Source: Ga0077548 sp964575175
GTDB taxonomy: Bacteria; Pseudomonadota; Alphaproteobacteria; Rhizobiales; Xanthobacteraceae
Assembly: GCA_964575175.1 (NCBI GenBank)
Contig: CAZNPX010000001.1
Coordinates: 70,094-134,093, forward strand
DNA: 64,000 nucleotides
Direction: 5' to 3'
Below are positions 1-8,510 of the stretch, piece by piece (the first letter of the stretch is position 1; every line of letters starts with the position of its first letter). The notes below the pieces were generated by a model, which was not told where the DNA came from, made no database searches, and saw only the letters and a list, made by a program, of their open reading frames with translations. The position numbers were made by a program, and so were the translations under genes.

Positions 1-1
1 A

Positions 2-598
2 TCGCTCGAAGGCAAAGGACACGCCGCCTATCCGGCGGATGTCGCCGATACCACGACCCTTCTCGAACTGCGGGACGCGATCTCCTCGAAATATGGGCGC
101 CTCGATATCCTCGTGAACACGGCCGGCTTTACCAAGCCGGTGCCGCATGCCGATCTGGATGCGCTCGACGACGAGCTGATCGACCGCATGTTTGCCGTGA
201 ACTGGCGCGGCCAGTTCGCGGCCGTCCGCACCTTCGCGCCGATGCTGAAGGCATCCGGCAATGGCCTCGTGGTTTCCGTTTCGTCGATCGCCGGCGCGAC
301 CGGTGCCGGCTCCTCGATCGCCTATTGCGCGACCAAGGCGGGCATCGACGTCATGACGAAATCGCTCGCCCGCGCGCTTGCGCCCGAAATCCGGGTGCTC
401 GGCGTTTCGCCGGGTGTCGTCGATACCGGCTTCGTTCCCGGCCGCGGCGCGGATTTCAATGCGAAGACGAGTGCGACGACGCCGCTCAAGCGGGTCGCAG
501 CAGCCGAGGATGTGGCTTATGCCATTCTCGCCTGCGCGACCCATCTCGGCTTTTCGACGGGTTCGAACATCGTCGTCGACGGCGGGCGGATGCTCTAG
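2..598 (+). CDS. SDR family oxidoreductase, C-terminal part (5' end outside window)
   Basis: The reading frame is open from base 2, so the gene begins upstream of the window; 198 codons are visible. The fragment has classical short-chain dehydrogenase features: an NTAG-type motif (DILVNTAG), the catalytic Ser in VSVSSIAG, the YCATK version of Tyr-x-x-x-Lys, and the terminal DGGRML typical of 3-oxoacyl-ACP-reductase-like SDRs. It should be an NAD(P)-dependent alcohol/ketone oxidoreductase; the cofactor-binding Gly motif lies outside and the substrate cannot be read. Its TAG stop (596-598) overlaps the stop of the convergent LacI-type gene by four bases. Confidence 0.9.
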   Translation, partial: SLEGKGHAAYPADVADTTTLLELRDAISSKYGRLDILVNTAGFTKPVPHADLDALDDELIDRMFAVNWRGQFAAVRTFAPMLKASGNGLVVSVSSIAGATGAGSSIAYCATKAGIDVMTKSLARALAPEIRVLGVSPGVVDTGFVPGRGADFNAKTSATTPLKRVAAAEDVAYAILACATHLGFSTGSNIVVDGGRML

Positions 599-1644
599 CG
601 CGATTCCTTGCGGGGCGCGGACGAAGCCCGCACCACCAGCGACGGGCTCAGCACCACGCGCTTCACGGCGGCATCGGGCTCCTGCATGCGCGCGATCATC
701 AGTTTCGCGGCGTCGTGGCCCATTTCGCGGGGGCCGATGCGGATGGTCGTGAGCGGCGGCTCTACCATGTCCGCAAGCGGCATGTCGTTGTGACCGACGA
801 CGGAAATATCGCGCGGGCAGGCAAGGCCGCATGCCGCAATGGCGCGATAGGCGCCGAGCGCCAGCAAGTCGTTTGCCGCGGCAATCGCCGTGAGCTTCGG
901 ATTCTCCTTGAGCAACTGCGCGGCCGCGATCTCGCCGGCCTCGCGTTCATAGGCCGTGGCTTCGACGATGGCGCTTGCCCGATATTGCAGCCCGCGTGCC
1001 GTCATGGCGTCTTCGAAACCCTGCCTGCGCAAATAGCCGGTGGAGATATGCGCGGGGCCCGCTACATGCCCGATCTCACGGTGCCCAAGCGCGATCAGGT
1101 GATCGACCGCGAGCCGCATTCCCGCGCGATCGTCGGTTACGACCGAGGAGACACGGTCGCTGTCGTCGGCGCGATTGACGAGCACGACCGGCAGCCCTTC
1201 ACGCAGGCATTCCTTCAGGATCGGGTCGTCGCGCCGCACCGTCGCGAGTACGAGGCCGTCCACACGCCGCGCGATCAATTCGCCGACCAGCGCACTCTGC
1301 CGCTTCCGGTCCTGCCCGCCGTCCGCGACGATGGTGGAATAGCCCGCAGCGCCGAGCGTCTCGGTAATCGCGGCGATGATCGGTGAGAACACCGGATTGG
1401 CGATGTCGGGAACGATCACGCCGACGAGCTTGGAGCGGCGCGTGCGCAGGCTCGCGGCAATCGGATCGCGCCTGTAGCCGAGCTTGTCCGCAATGGCCGC
1501 GATCTTCGAGACGACGGCGTCAGCGATCAGGTGGCGCTTGGTGGGGTCCAGCGCGCGGGAGGCGGTCGACAGATGAACGCCCGCGCTTTTCGCGACGTCG
1601 CGAAGCGTTACCGATTGCAGGGGCGAGGTACGGCGCGGCGGCAT
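595..1644 (-). CDS. LacI/GalR family transcriptional repressor
   Basis: 349 residues, the usual length for the family. The N-terminal helix-turn-helix is at about residues 12-35 (VTLRDVAKSAGVHLSTASRA), followed by a periplasmic-binding-protein-like effector domain (VGVIVPDIANPVFSPII near residue 75, and VVGHNDMPLADMVEPPLTTI near 285, where LacI regulators bind ligand). It faces the dioxygenase operon across about 100 bases that hold two LacI-type palindromes and a promoter, so repression of that operon, and probably of itself, is the likely role. The inducer is presumably an aromatic compound or intermediate of this operon, which is inference. Confidence 0.92.
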   Translation of the reverse strand: MPPRRTSPLQSVTLRDVAKSAGVHLSTASRALDPTKRHLIADAVVSKIAAIADKLGYRRDPIAASLRTRRSKLVGVIVPDIANPVFSPIIAAITETLGAAGYSTIVADGGQDRKRQSALVGELIARRVDGLVLATVRRDDPILKECLREGLPVVLVNRADDSDRVSSVVTDDRAGMRLAVDHLIALGHREIGHVAGPAHISTGYLRRQGFEDAMTARGLQYRASAIVEATAYEREAGEIAAAQLLKENPKLTAIAAANDLLALGAYRAIAACGLACPRDISVVGHNDMPLADMVEPPLTTIRIGPREMGHDAAKLMIARMQEPDAAVKRVVLSPSLVVRASSAPRKESR

Positions 1645-1659
1645 GCCCTGTTGGTATCA

Positions 1660-1673
1660 TGCAAACAGTTGCA
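1660..1673. promoter_or_regulatory. LacI-type operator O1
   Basis: TGCAAACAGTTGCA has perfect TGCAA/TTGCA arms around a four-base centre, the classic LacI/GalR operator form. It lies 16 bases upstream of the lacI-type start codon (1644). A degenerate third copy (GTCAACTTGTTGCA, 1674-1687) abuts it. Confidence 0.75.
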
Positions 1674-1699
1674 GTCAACTTGTTGCATAGCCGCGATAG

Positions 1700-1728
1700 T
1701 TGACACTCCATCTATCGTAAAATATGCA
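1700..1728 (+). promoter_or_regulatory. Candidate sigma-70-like promoter of the dioxygenase operon
   Basis: A perfect TTGACA -35 hexamer is at 1700-1705. With 17 bases of spacing the -10 position is 1723-1728 (TATGCA), a weak match. This -10 overlaps operator O2, so a bound repressor would block RNA polymerase. Confidence 0.5.
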
Positions 1729-1738
1729 AACGATTGCA
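1725..1738. promoter_or_regulatory. LacI-type operator O2
   Basis: TGCAAACGATTGCA has the same TGCAA/TTGCA arms as O1, with a central CG as in PurR/CytR-type sites. Its centre is 65 bases from that of O1, about six helical turns, so one tetramer could bind both. It also contains the TTG that a longest-ORF reading would take as the dioxygenase start. Confidence 0.75.
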
Positions 1739-1748
1739 GGAAACGCCC

Positions 1749-2639
1749 ATGTTCATCGAGTCCGAGAAAGAAGTAACGCCGGCGGTGCTGGCGGCGATGG
1801 AAAACACCAGCGATCCGCGCTTCAAGGAGATCATCACATCCCTGGTGCGGCACCTGCACGCCTTCGCGCGCGAGGTAAAACTCACCGAACCGGAATGGGA
1901 ACGCGGCATCGGCTATCTCGTCGCGCTCGGCCAGCGCACCAACGACACCCATAACGAAGCGATCCTCGCTTCCGACGCCATCGGGCTCTCGACGCTCGTC
2001 TGCCTGATGAACAACGGCAAGGACGGCAACACCGAAACGGCGGCGGCATTGCTCGGCCCGTTCTGGCGCATGCAATCCCCGGTGACGGAAAGCGGCGGCA
2101 GCATCCTGCGCTCGCCGACGCCGGGGCCGGCGCTGTTTGCGAACATTCAGGTGAAGGACACCCGCGGCAAGCCGATTGCCGGGGTCGAAGCCGATGTGTG
2201 GCAGGCGTCGCCCGTCGGCAAGTACGAGAACCAGGACGAGACGCAGGCCGACATGAACCTGCGCGGCAAATTCACGACCGATGCGGACGGCAGATTCTCG
2301 TTTCGCTCGGTAAAGCCCGCGGGGTATCCGGTGCCGACCGACGGTCCGGTGGGCGAGTTGCTGCGCGCGCAGCAGCGGCATCCGTTCCGCCCGGCGCACG
2401 TGCATTTCCTTTTGTTCAAGTCCGGTTTCAAGACGCTGGTGACGCAGGTTTTCGTCGACGACGACCCGAAGCTGGAATCGGATGCCGTCTTTGGCGTGAC
2501 CCGGAAACTCGTTGGCGATTTCAGGAAGCATCCGGGCCCGGCGCCGGCCGCCGATGTGAGCGGAGAGTGGTACTCGCTCGACTACACCTTCGTGATGGAG
2601 CCCGGCGAGGCGACGCTGCCCACGCCGCCGATCAAGTGA
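1749..2639 (+). CDS. Intradiol ring-cleavage dioxygenase (catechol or hydroxyquinol 1,2-dioxygenase type)
   Basis: 296 residues. Opens an aromatic diol between its hydroxyls with a non-heme Fe(III). An N-terminal dioxygenase helical domain (about 15-110) is followed by the beta-sandwich catalytic domain. All four iron ligands are visible: Tyr159 (VGKYEN), Tyr193 (GYPVPTDGP), and His217 and His219 (RPAHVHF). The domain layout fits catechol and hydroxyquinol 1,2-dioxygenases; I cannot choose between them, and no maleylacetate reductase or muconate cycloisomerase is nearby. I chose ATG 1749 (AGGAA just upstream) over TTG 1734, which lies inside operator O2. First gene of the LacI-controlled operon. 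Confidence 0.92.
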   Translation: MFIESEKEVTPAVLAAMENTSDPRFKEIITSLVRHLHAFAREVKLTEPEWERGIGYLVALGQRTNDTHNEAILASDAIGLSTLVCLMNNGKDGNTETAAALLGPFWRMQSPVTESGGSILRSPTPGPALFANIQVKDTRGKPIAGVEADVWQASPVGKYENQDETQADMNLRGKFTTDADGRFSFRSVKPAGYPVPTDGPVGELLRAQQRHPFRPAHVHFLLFKSGFKTLVTQVFVDDDPKLESDAVFGVTRKLVGDFRKHPGPAPAADVSGEWYSLDYTFVMEPGEATLPTPPIK

Positions 2640-2646
2640 GGTTCCG

Positions 2647-3555
2647 GTGATACGCACCATCTTGCCTAAGACGATCATCACCTGCGCGGTCACGGGCAAT
2701 CTCACGACCATCGAGCAGACGCCGCATCTCCCGGTGACCCCGGAACAGATCGCGGACGCCTGTCTTGGCGCGGCCGAAGCGGGCGCCGCGGTCGTGCACA
2801 TCCATGTGCGCGACCCGAAGACGGCGAAACCGTCGATGGAACTCGAATATTACCGCGCGGTGATCGAGCGCATCCGGGCGAAAAATACGCAGCTTGTCCT
2901 GAACGTGACGACGGGACCCGGCGGCCGCTTCGTTCCCTCGATCGAGGATCCGCGTGTTGCTGGGCCGGGCACCACGCTGCTCGCGCCCGAGAAGCGCGTC
3001 GAGCATATCGCGGCGCTGAAACCCGACATCGCGACGCTCGACCTGAACACGATGAACTCCGGCAAGGAGGTCGTGATCAACACGCCCCGCAATGTTCGCA
3101 TTATGGCGGAGATCATCCGCGCGGCGGGATCGAAGCCGGAAATCGAGCTGTTCGATTCCGGCGACATCGCGCTGATGCAGGACATGCTCAAGGACGGCGC
3201 GCTCGAAGGACCGATCCTCTGCTCGATCGTGATGGGCGTGAAATACGGGTTTCAGCCGTCGCCGGAAACGCTGCTCTATGCGCGAAACCTGCTTCCGGCA
3301 GACGCAACCTTCACCGGCATCGGCATCGGCCGCTTTGCCTTTCCGGCGGTCGCACAGAGCTACCTCGCGGGCGGGCATGTGCGTGTCGGGCTCGAAGACT
3401 CCGTAATGATCGACAAGGGCAGGCTCGCGCCTTCGAACGCCGCGATGGTCGAAAAGGCGCGGCGCATCCTCGAAGATCTTGGCGGCCAGATCGCGACCCC
3501 GCTCGAAGCGCGCGAAATTCTGGGACTTTCAACCCGGGCAACGGCAACGAAGTAA
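2647..3555 (+). CDS. BKACE family beta-keto acid cleavage enzyme (DUF849)
   Basis: 302 residues, GTG start seven bases after the dioxygenase stop. The family uses Zn2+ to condense a beta-keto acid with acetyl-CoA and cleave it to acetoacetate plus a new acyl-CoA (Kce is the type member). The zinc-binding His51-x-His53 is in VVHIHVRD, and the family C-terminal motif GGHVRVGLEDS is near residue 250. It lacks the special residues I would need to name the beta-keto acid. Its place between a ring-cleavage dioxygenase and an oxidoreductase suggests it handles a beta-keto acid from ring fission, such as an oxoadipate-like product; this is inference. Confidence 0.9.
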   Translation: MIRTILPKTIITCAVTGNLTTIEQTPHLPVTPEQIADACLGAAEAGAAVVHIHVRDPKTAKPSMELEYYRAVIERIRAKNTQLVLNVTTGPGGRFVPSIEDPRVAGPGTTLLAPEKRVEHIAALKPDIATLDLNTMNSGKEVVINTPRNVRIMAEIIRAAGSKPEIELFDSGDIALMQDMLKDGALEGPILCSIVMGVKYGFQPSPETLLYARNLLPADATFTGIGIGRFAFPAVAQSYLAGGHVRVGLEDSVMIDKGRLAPSNAAMVEKARRILEDLGGQIATPLEAREILGLSTRATATK

Positions 3556-3574
3556 ATCGCATGAGTGACGCAGA

Positions 3575-4603
3575 ATGAGTGTTGCTGAAGAAACACCGGT
3601 ACTTGCGAAGAGCATCGCCGCGAGCGCGCTGCGCGTGCACGAGAAAGCCGGCGTGATCGAGAATGTGAGGCTTCCGGTGGAAGCCGTATCGCTCGCCCGC
3701 GAGCGCGACGATCAGGTGATCGTTGCGATCGCGGCGGCAGGCGTCAATCCTTCCGATGTGAAGGCGGTCATCGGCATGATGCCTTACGCGGTGTGGCCGC
3801 GCACGCCGGGAAGGGATTTTGCCGGCGTCGTCATCGAGGGGCCGGCTTCGCTCGTCGGCAGGAAAGTCTTCGGCACGGGCGGGGATGTCGGCATCCGCCG
3901 CGACGGTACGCATGCGTCGCATATCGTGCTCGATGCGGCCGCGGTTACGGAAGCGCCGGCGAATATTTCACTCGTCGAAGCCGCCGGTATCGGCGTTCCC
4001 TTCGTGACGGCGTGGGAAGGCTTTCGCCGCACCGGCATGCCGTCGAAGAACGATGTCGTGCTCGTGCTTGGCGCGAACGGGAAGGTCGGGCAGGCCGCCA
4101 TCCAGATCGCGACCATGCAGGGCGCGCGCACCATCGGCGTCGTGCGCCGCGACGAGGAATACCGGGGCTTTGCCAGCGGGCCGGTGGAAATACTGAACGC
4201 GGCTGCGGTCGATATCGGCCAGGCCGTAAAGGACATGACCGGCGGGAAGGGCGCGAATATCGCCTTCAATACGGTCGGCGATCCCTATTATCCGGCCGCG
4301 GCCAAGGCGTTGGCGCTGATGGGGAAGCAGATCCTCATCGCCGCGATCAACAAGGTCGTAGAGTTCGACATCTTCGCCTTCTATCGCGGCCGCCACACTT
4401 ATTATGGCGTCGATACGCTGGCCTTTACGGCGGTCGAATCCGCCGCACTCATGCGCGAAATGGCGCCGCATTTTGCAAGCGGCCAGCTCAAGCCGTTCCC
4501 GATCGAGGACCGTTTCAAGTTTCCGTTGAGCCGCGCGAAAGAAGCCTATGCCGAAGTCATCGGCTCGGCGTTGCAGCGCGTCGTTCTGATTCCGGACAAG
4601 TAA
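3575..4603 (+). CDS. MDR/quinone-oxidoreductase-like zinc-free alcohol dehydrogenase
   Basis: 342 residues. Medium-chain dehydrogenase/reductase: an N-terminal GroES-like domain (GVNPSDVKAVIG; PGRDFAGVVIEG) and a Rossmann domain with VLVLGANGKVGQAAIQIA at about residues 165-182. I see no structural-zinc Cys cluster, so it belongs with quinone oxidoreductase/enoyl-reductase-like members that reduce with NADPH. A five-codon ORF (ATG 3561, TGA 3576-3578) ends overlapping this ATG in ATGA fashion and might couple translation. Probably reduces an unsaturated or keto intermediate of the same pathway; substrate unknown. Confidence 0.88.
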   Translation: MSVAEETPVLAKSIAASALRVHEKAGVIENVRLPVEAVSLARERDDQVIVAIAAAGVNPSDVKAVIGMMPYAVWPRTPGRDFAGVVIEGPASLVGRKVFGTGGDVGIRRDGTHASHIVLDAAAVTEAPANISLVEAAGIGVPFVTAWEGFRRTGMPSKNDVVLVLGANGKVGQAAIQIATMQGARTIGVVRRDEEYRGFASGPVEILNAAAVDIGQAVKDMTGGKGANIAFNTVGDPYYPAAAKALALMGKQILIAAINKVVEFDIFAFYRGRHTYYGVDTLAFTAVESAALMREMAPHFASGQLKPFPIEDRFKFPLSRAKEAYAEVIGSALQRVVLIPDK

Positions 4604-4662
4604 GACCCAAAAAAACGAAACCACGCCAACAAGAAACCACGTTCAGGGAAGGAGAGAATACC

Positions 4663-5682
4663 ATGGATCGTCTTAATCGAAGGAAGTTCATCGGCATTAC
4701 GGCGGCTGCCGGGTCGGCGGCGATGCTGCCGGGCAGCGTGTTCGCGCAGGCGAGCGAAGTGAAAATCGGCATCGGCTTCGGTGTCGGGTTCCTGCCGACC
4801 TTCATCTTGCGCGAGCTGAAGCTCGTCGAAAAGCATGCCAAGGCCGCGGGCCTCGACGTCACCGCGAACTATCAGCGTTTCTCCGGTTCGGGCGCGATGC
4901 AGGATGCCGTGCTTTCGGGCTCGGTCGACATCGGCGTCTATGGTCCGCAGGCGATGCTGATCGCCTGGGAGAAGGCGAAGGGAACCCCGCAGCAGATTCT
5001 CGGCATTTCGGGTGTCACCACGCAGCCGCTCGTGCTGATTACGAACCAGGAAGGCGTGAAATCGCTCAAGGATTTCAAGCCGACCGACCGCATTTCGATG
5101 CCGGCACTGGTCTCGCCGCAAATGTATGCGTTGCAACTCGCTTCCGAAAAGGCTTTCGGCGCGGGTCAGCATGACAAGCTGCGCTCGCAGGTGGTGGCGC
5201 TGCCGCATCCTGAATCGCTCGCGCAGGTGACCTCGGGCGCGACCGAAGTGACGGCCTATTTCTCGTCCGCGCCGTTTACGCAGGTGGCGCTCCGCAATCC
5301 GAAGATCAAGCAGGTCCTGACGTCGACCGACGCCTTCGGCGGCAAGGCATCCTTCCTCGTCGCCGGCGCCACCAAGCGCTATCTCGACGCCAACCCGAAG
5401 ATGGCGGATGTGTTCGCGAAGGCGATCGCGGAGGCTTCGGACCTCATCCGCAGCAATCCGAAGCAGGCGACCGAAATCTATCTCAAGGTCGAGCCGCAGA
5501 AGACGCTTGACGCAGCCGCAGTCGAGGCGATCGTGACGGAACTCAAGGACGATTTCGGCACCTCCGTGCATGGCATCAAGACCAGCGCGGATTTCATGGG
5601 CCGCATCGGCCAGCTCAAATCGCCGCCGGCGAAGTGGCAGGATGCGTTCGTCGCCTCGCTGCATGATACCAAGAGCGACTGA
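4663..5682 (+). CDS. NitT/TauT-type ABC transporter substrate-binding protein (NMT1/THI5-like)
   Basis: 339 residues. The N-terminus reads NRRKFIGITAAAG with cleavage expected after VFAQA, a twin-arginine-style signal. The mature protein follows the SsuA/NMT1 pattern (VKIGIGFGVGFLPTFI, then GSGAMQDAVLSGSVDIGVYG, where the short-ligand cleft is built). This family delivers sulfonates, nitrate, thiamine precursors or aromatic acids to an importer. The operon context favours an aromatic acid, by inference. ATG 4663 is preceded by a good AGGAGAG ribosome site. A strong hairpin (5701-5727) follows the gene. Confidence 0.93.
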   Translation: MDRLNRRKFIGITAAAGSAAMLPGSVFAQASEVKIGIGFGVGFLPTFILRELKLVEKHAKAAGLDVTANYQRFSGSGAMQDAVLSGSVDIGVYGPQAMLIAWEKAKGTPQQILGISGVTTQPLVLITNQEGVKSLKDFKPTDRISMPALVSPQMYALQLASEKAFGAGQHDKLRSQVVALPHPESLAQVTSGATEVTAYFSSAPFTQVALRNPKIKQVLTSTDAFGGKASFLVAGATKRYLDANPKMADVFAKAIAEASDLIRSNPKQATEIYLKVEPQKTLDAAAVEAIVTELKDDFGTSVHGIKTSADFMGRIGQLKSPPAKWQDAFVASLHDTKSD

Positions 5683-5700
5683 GCCAACCGTCGAAGCCAA

Positions 5701-5727
5701 GCCTTCCCGCCGTCGTGGCGGGAAGGC
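5701..5727 (+). terminator. GC-rich intra-operon hairpin after the binding-protein gene
   Basis: GCCTTCCCGCC (5701-5711) and GGCGGGAAGGC (5717-5727) form a perfect 11-bp stem with a five-base loop. No T-run follows, so it more likely stabilises the upstream mRNA or terminates partially than stops all transcription. It overlaps the upstream GTG (5715) of the ATPase frame, arguing against that start. Confidence 0.75.
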
Positions 5728-5744
5728 CAGTGCCGCAGGATGTA

Positions 5745-6533
5745 ATGAACGCCACGCAGGAAACAGCCGAAGCCCCGGTCGTCCGCGTCGAGGACGTAAC
5801 GCTGCAATACAAGACGCCCGACCATCTGGTGACGGCGACCTATAAAGTCAGCTTCGACATTTATCGCGCCGAGCGCTTTGTCATGCTTGGGCCGTCGGGC
5901 TGCGGCAAGTCGACGATCCTGAAGTCGATTGCGGGTTTTCATGCCCCGGCCGGCGGCGTGATTCGCCTGAAAGGCCAGCCGATCCGCGCACCGGGTCCGG
6001 ATCGCATGATGGTGTTCCAGGAATTCGACCAGCTCATGCCCTGGAAGACGGTGCTCGGCAACGTAATGATGCCGATGCTTTCCAACGGCATTCCTTCGGC
6101 CGAAGCGAAAGAGAGGGCGCTCGAAGTCATCGGCAAGGTGAACCTTACGAAATTCGCGGACGTCTTTCCGCACATGCTTTCGGGCGGGATGAAGCAGCGC
6201 GCGGCCATCGCGCGCGCGATGGCGATGAAGCCCGATGTGCTGCTGATGGACGAGCCCTATGCCGCGCTCGATGCGCTGACCCGGCGCAAGATGCAGGACG
6301 AGCTGCTCCAGCTCTGGGACGACATTCGTTTCACGCTGATCTTCGTGACGCATTCCATCGAGGAAGCCGCCATCGTCGGTTCGCGCATTCTCGTGCTGAC
6401 GCCTCATCCCGGCCAGGTGCTTGCCGAGTTGAACAGCCCCGGCTTCAGCATGGAGGATCGCGACGGGCCCGAATTCGGCGCGCTGTGCAGGCGCATCAAC
6501 CACATGCTGTTCGGCGACGGAGCGAAACAATGA
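5745..6533 (+). CDS. NitT/TauT-type ABC transporter ATP-binding protein
   Basis: 262 residues. Complete ABC ATPase: Walker A GPSGCGKST near residue 50, Q-loop VFQEFDQL, signature LSGGMKQRAAIARA near 150, Walker B VLLMDEPYAALDA, and switch His in VTHSIEEA. It powers import of the ligand caught by the preceding binding protein, working as a dimer under the following permease. ATG 5745 (AGGA five bases upstream) is preferred over the hairpin-embedded GTG 5715. The stop overlaps the permease start as ATGA. Confidence 0.93.
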   Translation: MNATQETAEAPVVRVEDVTLQYKTPDHLVTATYKVSFDIYRAERFVMLGPSGCGKSTILKSIAGFHAPAGGVIRLKGQPIRAPGPDRMMVFQEFDQLMPWKTVLGNVMMPMLSNGIPSAEAKERALEVIGKVNLTKFADVFPHMLSGGMKQRAAIARAMAMKPDVLLMDEPYAALDALTRRKMQDELLQLWDDIRFTLIFVTHSIEEAAIVGSRILVLTPHPGQVLAELNSPGFSMEDRDGPEFGALCRRINHMLFGDGAKQ

Positions 6534-7426
6534 GTGCTTCCGCCGGCAAGCCTGTTCCGCCCAAGCGTCCGGAGTTCGAGCGCACGGCGACGGCGCCCGC
6601 CGATTTCGGCGATGTGGAGCGGCCGCTTTCCTTCGGCGAGCGCCTCTGGAACAACGGCGCATTCCGCAAGGCCCTGATCCTGTGCCTGCTGATCGCGGCT
6701 TGGGAAGCCTATGGCCGCTATATGGCGGCGCACGGAAACGTTCTGTCGTTCCCGACCTTCACCGCAACCGTGGAAGCGCTCTACGGCGGAATTGTTTCGG
6801 GCGTTATTCCGCAACGGCTGTTCGTGACGTTGCAAGTGCTCCTGATCGGCTATGCGTTGGGGATTTTTCTCGCGGCGGTTGTAACCACCATCGCGGTATC
6901 GACGCGCATCGGCACCGATTTTCTCTCGATCATGACCGCGATGTTCAATCCGCTGCCGGCAATCGCATTGCTGCCGGTCGCGCTGCTGTGGTTCGGGCTC
7001 GGCACGCCGTCGCTGGTCTTCGTGATCGTCAATTCGGTGCTTTGGGCGGTTGCCCTGAACGCGCATACCGGATTTCTCGCGGTATCCGAAACCCTGCGCA
7101 TGGCGGGACAGACCTTCGGCCTGCGCGGGCTGCGCTACGTCCTGCGCATTCTCATTCCCGCGGCATTTCCCGCGATCCTCGCGGGACTCAAGATCGGCTG
7201 GGCCTTTGCGTGGCGAACGCTGATTGCCGCGGAGCTCGTGTTCGGCGTGTCTTCGGGGCGGGGAGGCCTGGGCTGGTTCATTTTCGAGAACCGCAACCTC
7301 CTCGATACGGCTTCCGTGTTCGCGGGCCTGCTGACGGTGATGGCCGTCGGGCTGTTCGTGGAAGGTATTATCTTCCGCAGCATCGAGAAGCGGACGGTGC
7401 GGCGCTGGGGCATGCAGCGCGGTTGA
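6530..7426 (+). CDS. NitT/TauT-type ABC transporter permease
   Basis: 298 residues. An N-terminal cytoplasmic tail of about 45 residues precedes around six membrane segments of the BPD_transp_1 fold. The EAA-like coupling loop is visible around FGLRGLRYVLRILIPAAFPA, followed by ILAGLKIGWAFAWRTLIAAE, very characteristic of SsuC/TauC-like permeases. It forms the membrane channel with the ATPase, whose stop overlaps its start (ATGA, 6530-6533). It ends 12 bases before the convergent AraC-type gene and is the last gene of the LacI-controlled operon. Confidence 0.92.
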   Translation: MSASAGKPVPPKRPEFERTATAPADFGDVERPLSFGERLWNNGAFRKALILCLLIAAWEAYGRYMAAHGNVLSFPTFTATVEALYGGIVSGVIPQRLFVTLQVLLIGYALGIFLAAVVTTIAVSTRIGTDFLSIMTAMFNPLPAIALLPVALLWFGLGTPSLVFVIVNSVLWAVALNAHTGFLAVSETLRMAGQTFGLRGLRYVLRILIPAAFPAILAGLKIGWAFAWRTLIAAELVFGVSSGRGGLGWFIFENRNLLDTASVFAGLLTVMAVGLFVEGIIFRSIEKRTVRRWGMQRG

Positions 7427-7438
7427 CGGTGCGCGAAG

Positions 7439-8440
7439 TCACACCGTCGAGCGGAAGAGTTTCGGCGGTATTCCATAGACCCGCTTGAAGGCGGTCGAGA
7501 AATTCGCGGCGCTGGTATAGCCGGCCAGATGCGCGGCTTCCGAAATGCTCACGCCGTCGCGCTCCAGCGCATCCCGGGCGCGTTGCAGCTTCGCTTTCCG
7601 CACGAAATCGAACACGGTCATGCCGTAGGCGAGGTGGAACATCCGCTGGAGCGTATTGGTACTCATGCCCGACTGCCGCGCGATCTCCTCGAGCGTGAAC
7701 GAGCGGTCGAGCGAGTTCTCGATCAGCTCGCGGACATTCGCGACGCGCTGGCGGTCGCGCGGTCTGAGCGTGGAAGAGGGGATCACCGGATCCGGCTGCG
7801 CGATGGCGTGCATTGCTTCCGCGACGATCTCGATGGCGCGGCTTTCCAGATAGAGCTCGCGTAGCAGCGACGTATAGACGGGCGGATGGAGGATCTGCTC
7901 GGCAACGGCAACGAGGCGGGGCGAGGGCTTCCAGCGCACGAAGCTCAGGTGATCGTAGCTGAAGCGGGAAATCGCACTGTTGGCGGAAAGGCCGAGCTCG
8001 TCGCGCTCAAGCCACTCCGGGGTGACGGTCACATTCACCTTGCGGATATGCGCGCCGCGTTTCGAGTACCTGACGAAGCGCTCGGGCCGGGCGCGCGCAA
8101 CCACCGTTCCTTCGAGCTTCGAATATTCCGAAGTCTTGCCGGGGCCGAAATCGAAGGACCGATCACCCATCTTCACCGCGACACGTCCTTCCAGAAAGAG
8201 CGAACAGGTGATGCCGGCGTGCTGCACGATCTCGTTCGTGAGGTCGTGCGCGTCGTAGGTGTCGGTCGCATGCAGCACGAGACCGGAGCGAAGGCGGACG
8301 AGCTTGTAGTCGCCGCGAAGCGCGGTGTCGTTGCCGGCCAGATCGGGGTCGGTAATTTTGAATCCGTGACCCGCGAGCGAGGCGGAGGCCGCCAGTTCGT
8401 CCGCGCTCACACGCTTCAATGTTTGCTGTTGATCGTTCAT
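7439..8440 (-). CDS. AraC family transcriptional regulator (PchR-like)
   Basis: 333 residues from ATG 8440. The C-terminal 100 residues carry the two AraC helix-turn-helix motifs (FTLEEIARQSGMSTNTLQRMF and ISEAAHLAGYTSAANFSTAF). The N-terminal domain resembles PchR/YbtA regulators, which sense a ferric siderophore and activate its receptor. It is divergent from the TonB-dependent receptor gene, as expected for a local activator. A longer frame could begin at ATG 8521, but that codon lies inside a TTTAGAAGCAT repeat that looks regulatory. Neither start has a strong ribosome site. Confidence 0.88.
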   Translation of the reverse strand: MNDQQQTLKRVSADELAASASLAGHGFKITDPDLAGNDTALRGDYKLVRLRSGLVLHATDTYDAHDLTNEIVQHAGITCSLFLEGRVAVKMGDRSFDFGPGKTSEYSKLEGTVVARARPERFVRYSKRGAHIRKVNVTVTPEWLERDELGLSANSAISRFSYDHLSFVRWKPSPRLVAVAEQILHPPVYTSLLRELYLESRAIEIVAEAMHAIAQPDPVIPSSTLRPRDRQRVANVRELIENSLDRSFTLEEIARQSGMSTNTLQRMFHLAYGMTVFDFVRKAKLQRARDALERDGVSISEAAHLAGYTSAANFSTAFKRVYGIPPKLFRSTV

Positions 8441-8510
8441 GCAGGACCCGAGCCGAGCAAGGAATGGAGTCGAAGCTATTTCATTCGCACGGCGCCGACA
8501 AAGCCTATGA

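Noticed and set aside
1734..1748. TTG 1734 as start of the dioxygenase
   Set aside because: It lies inside operator O2 and lacks a ribosome site; ATG 1749 has AGGAA at proper distance.
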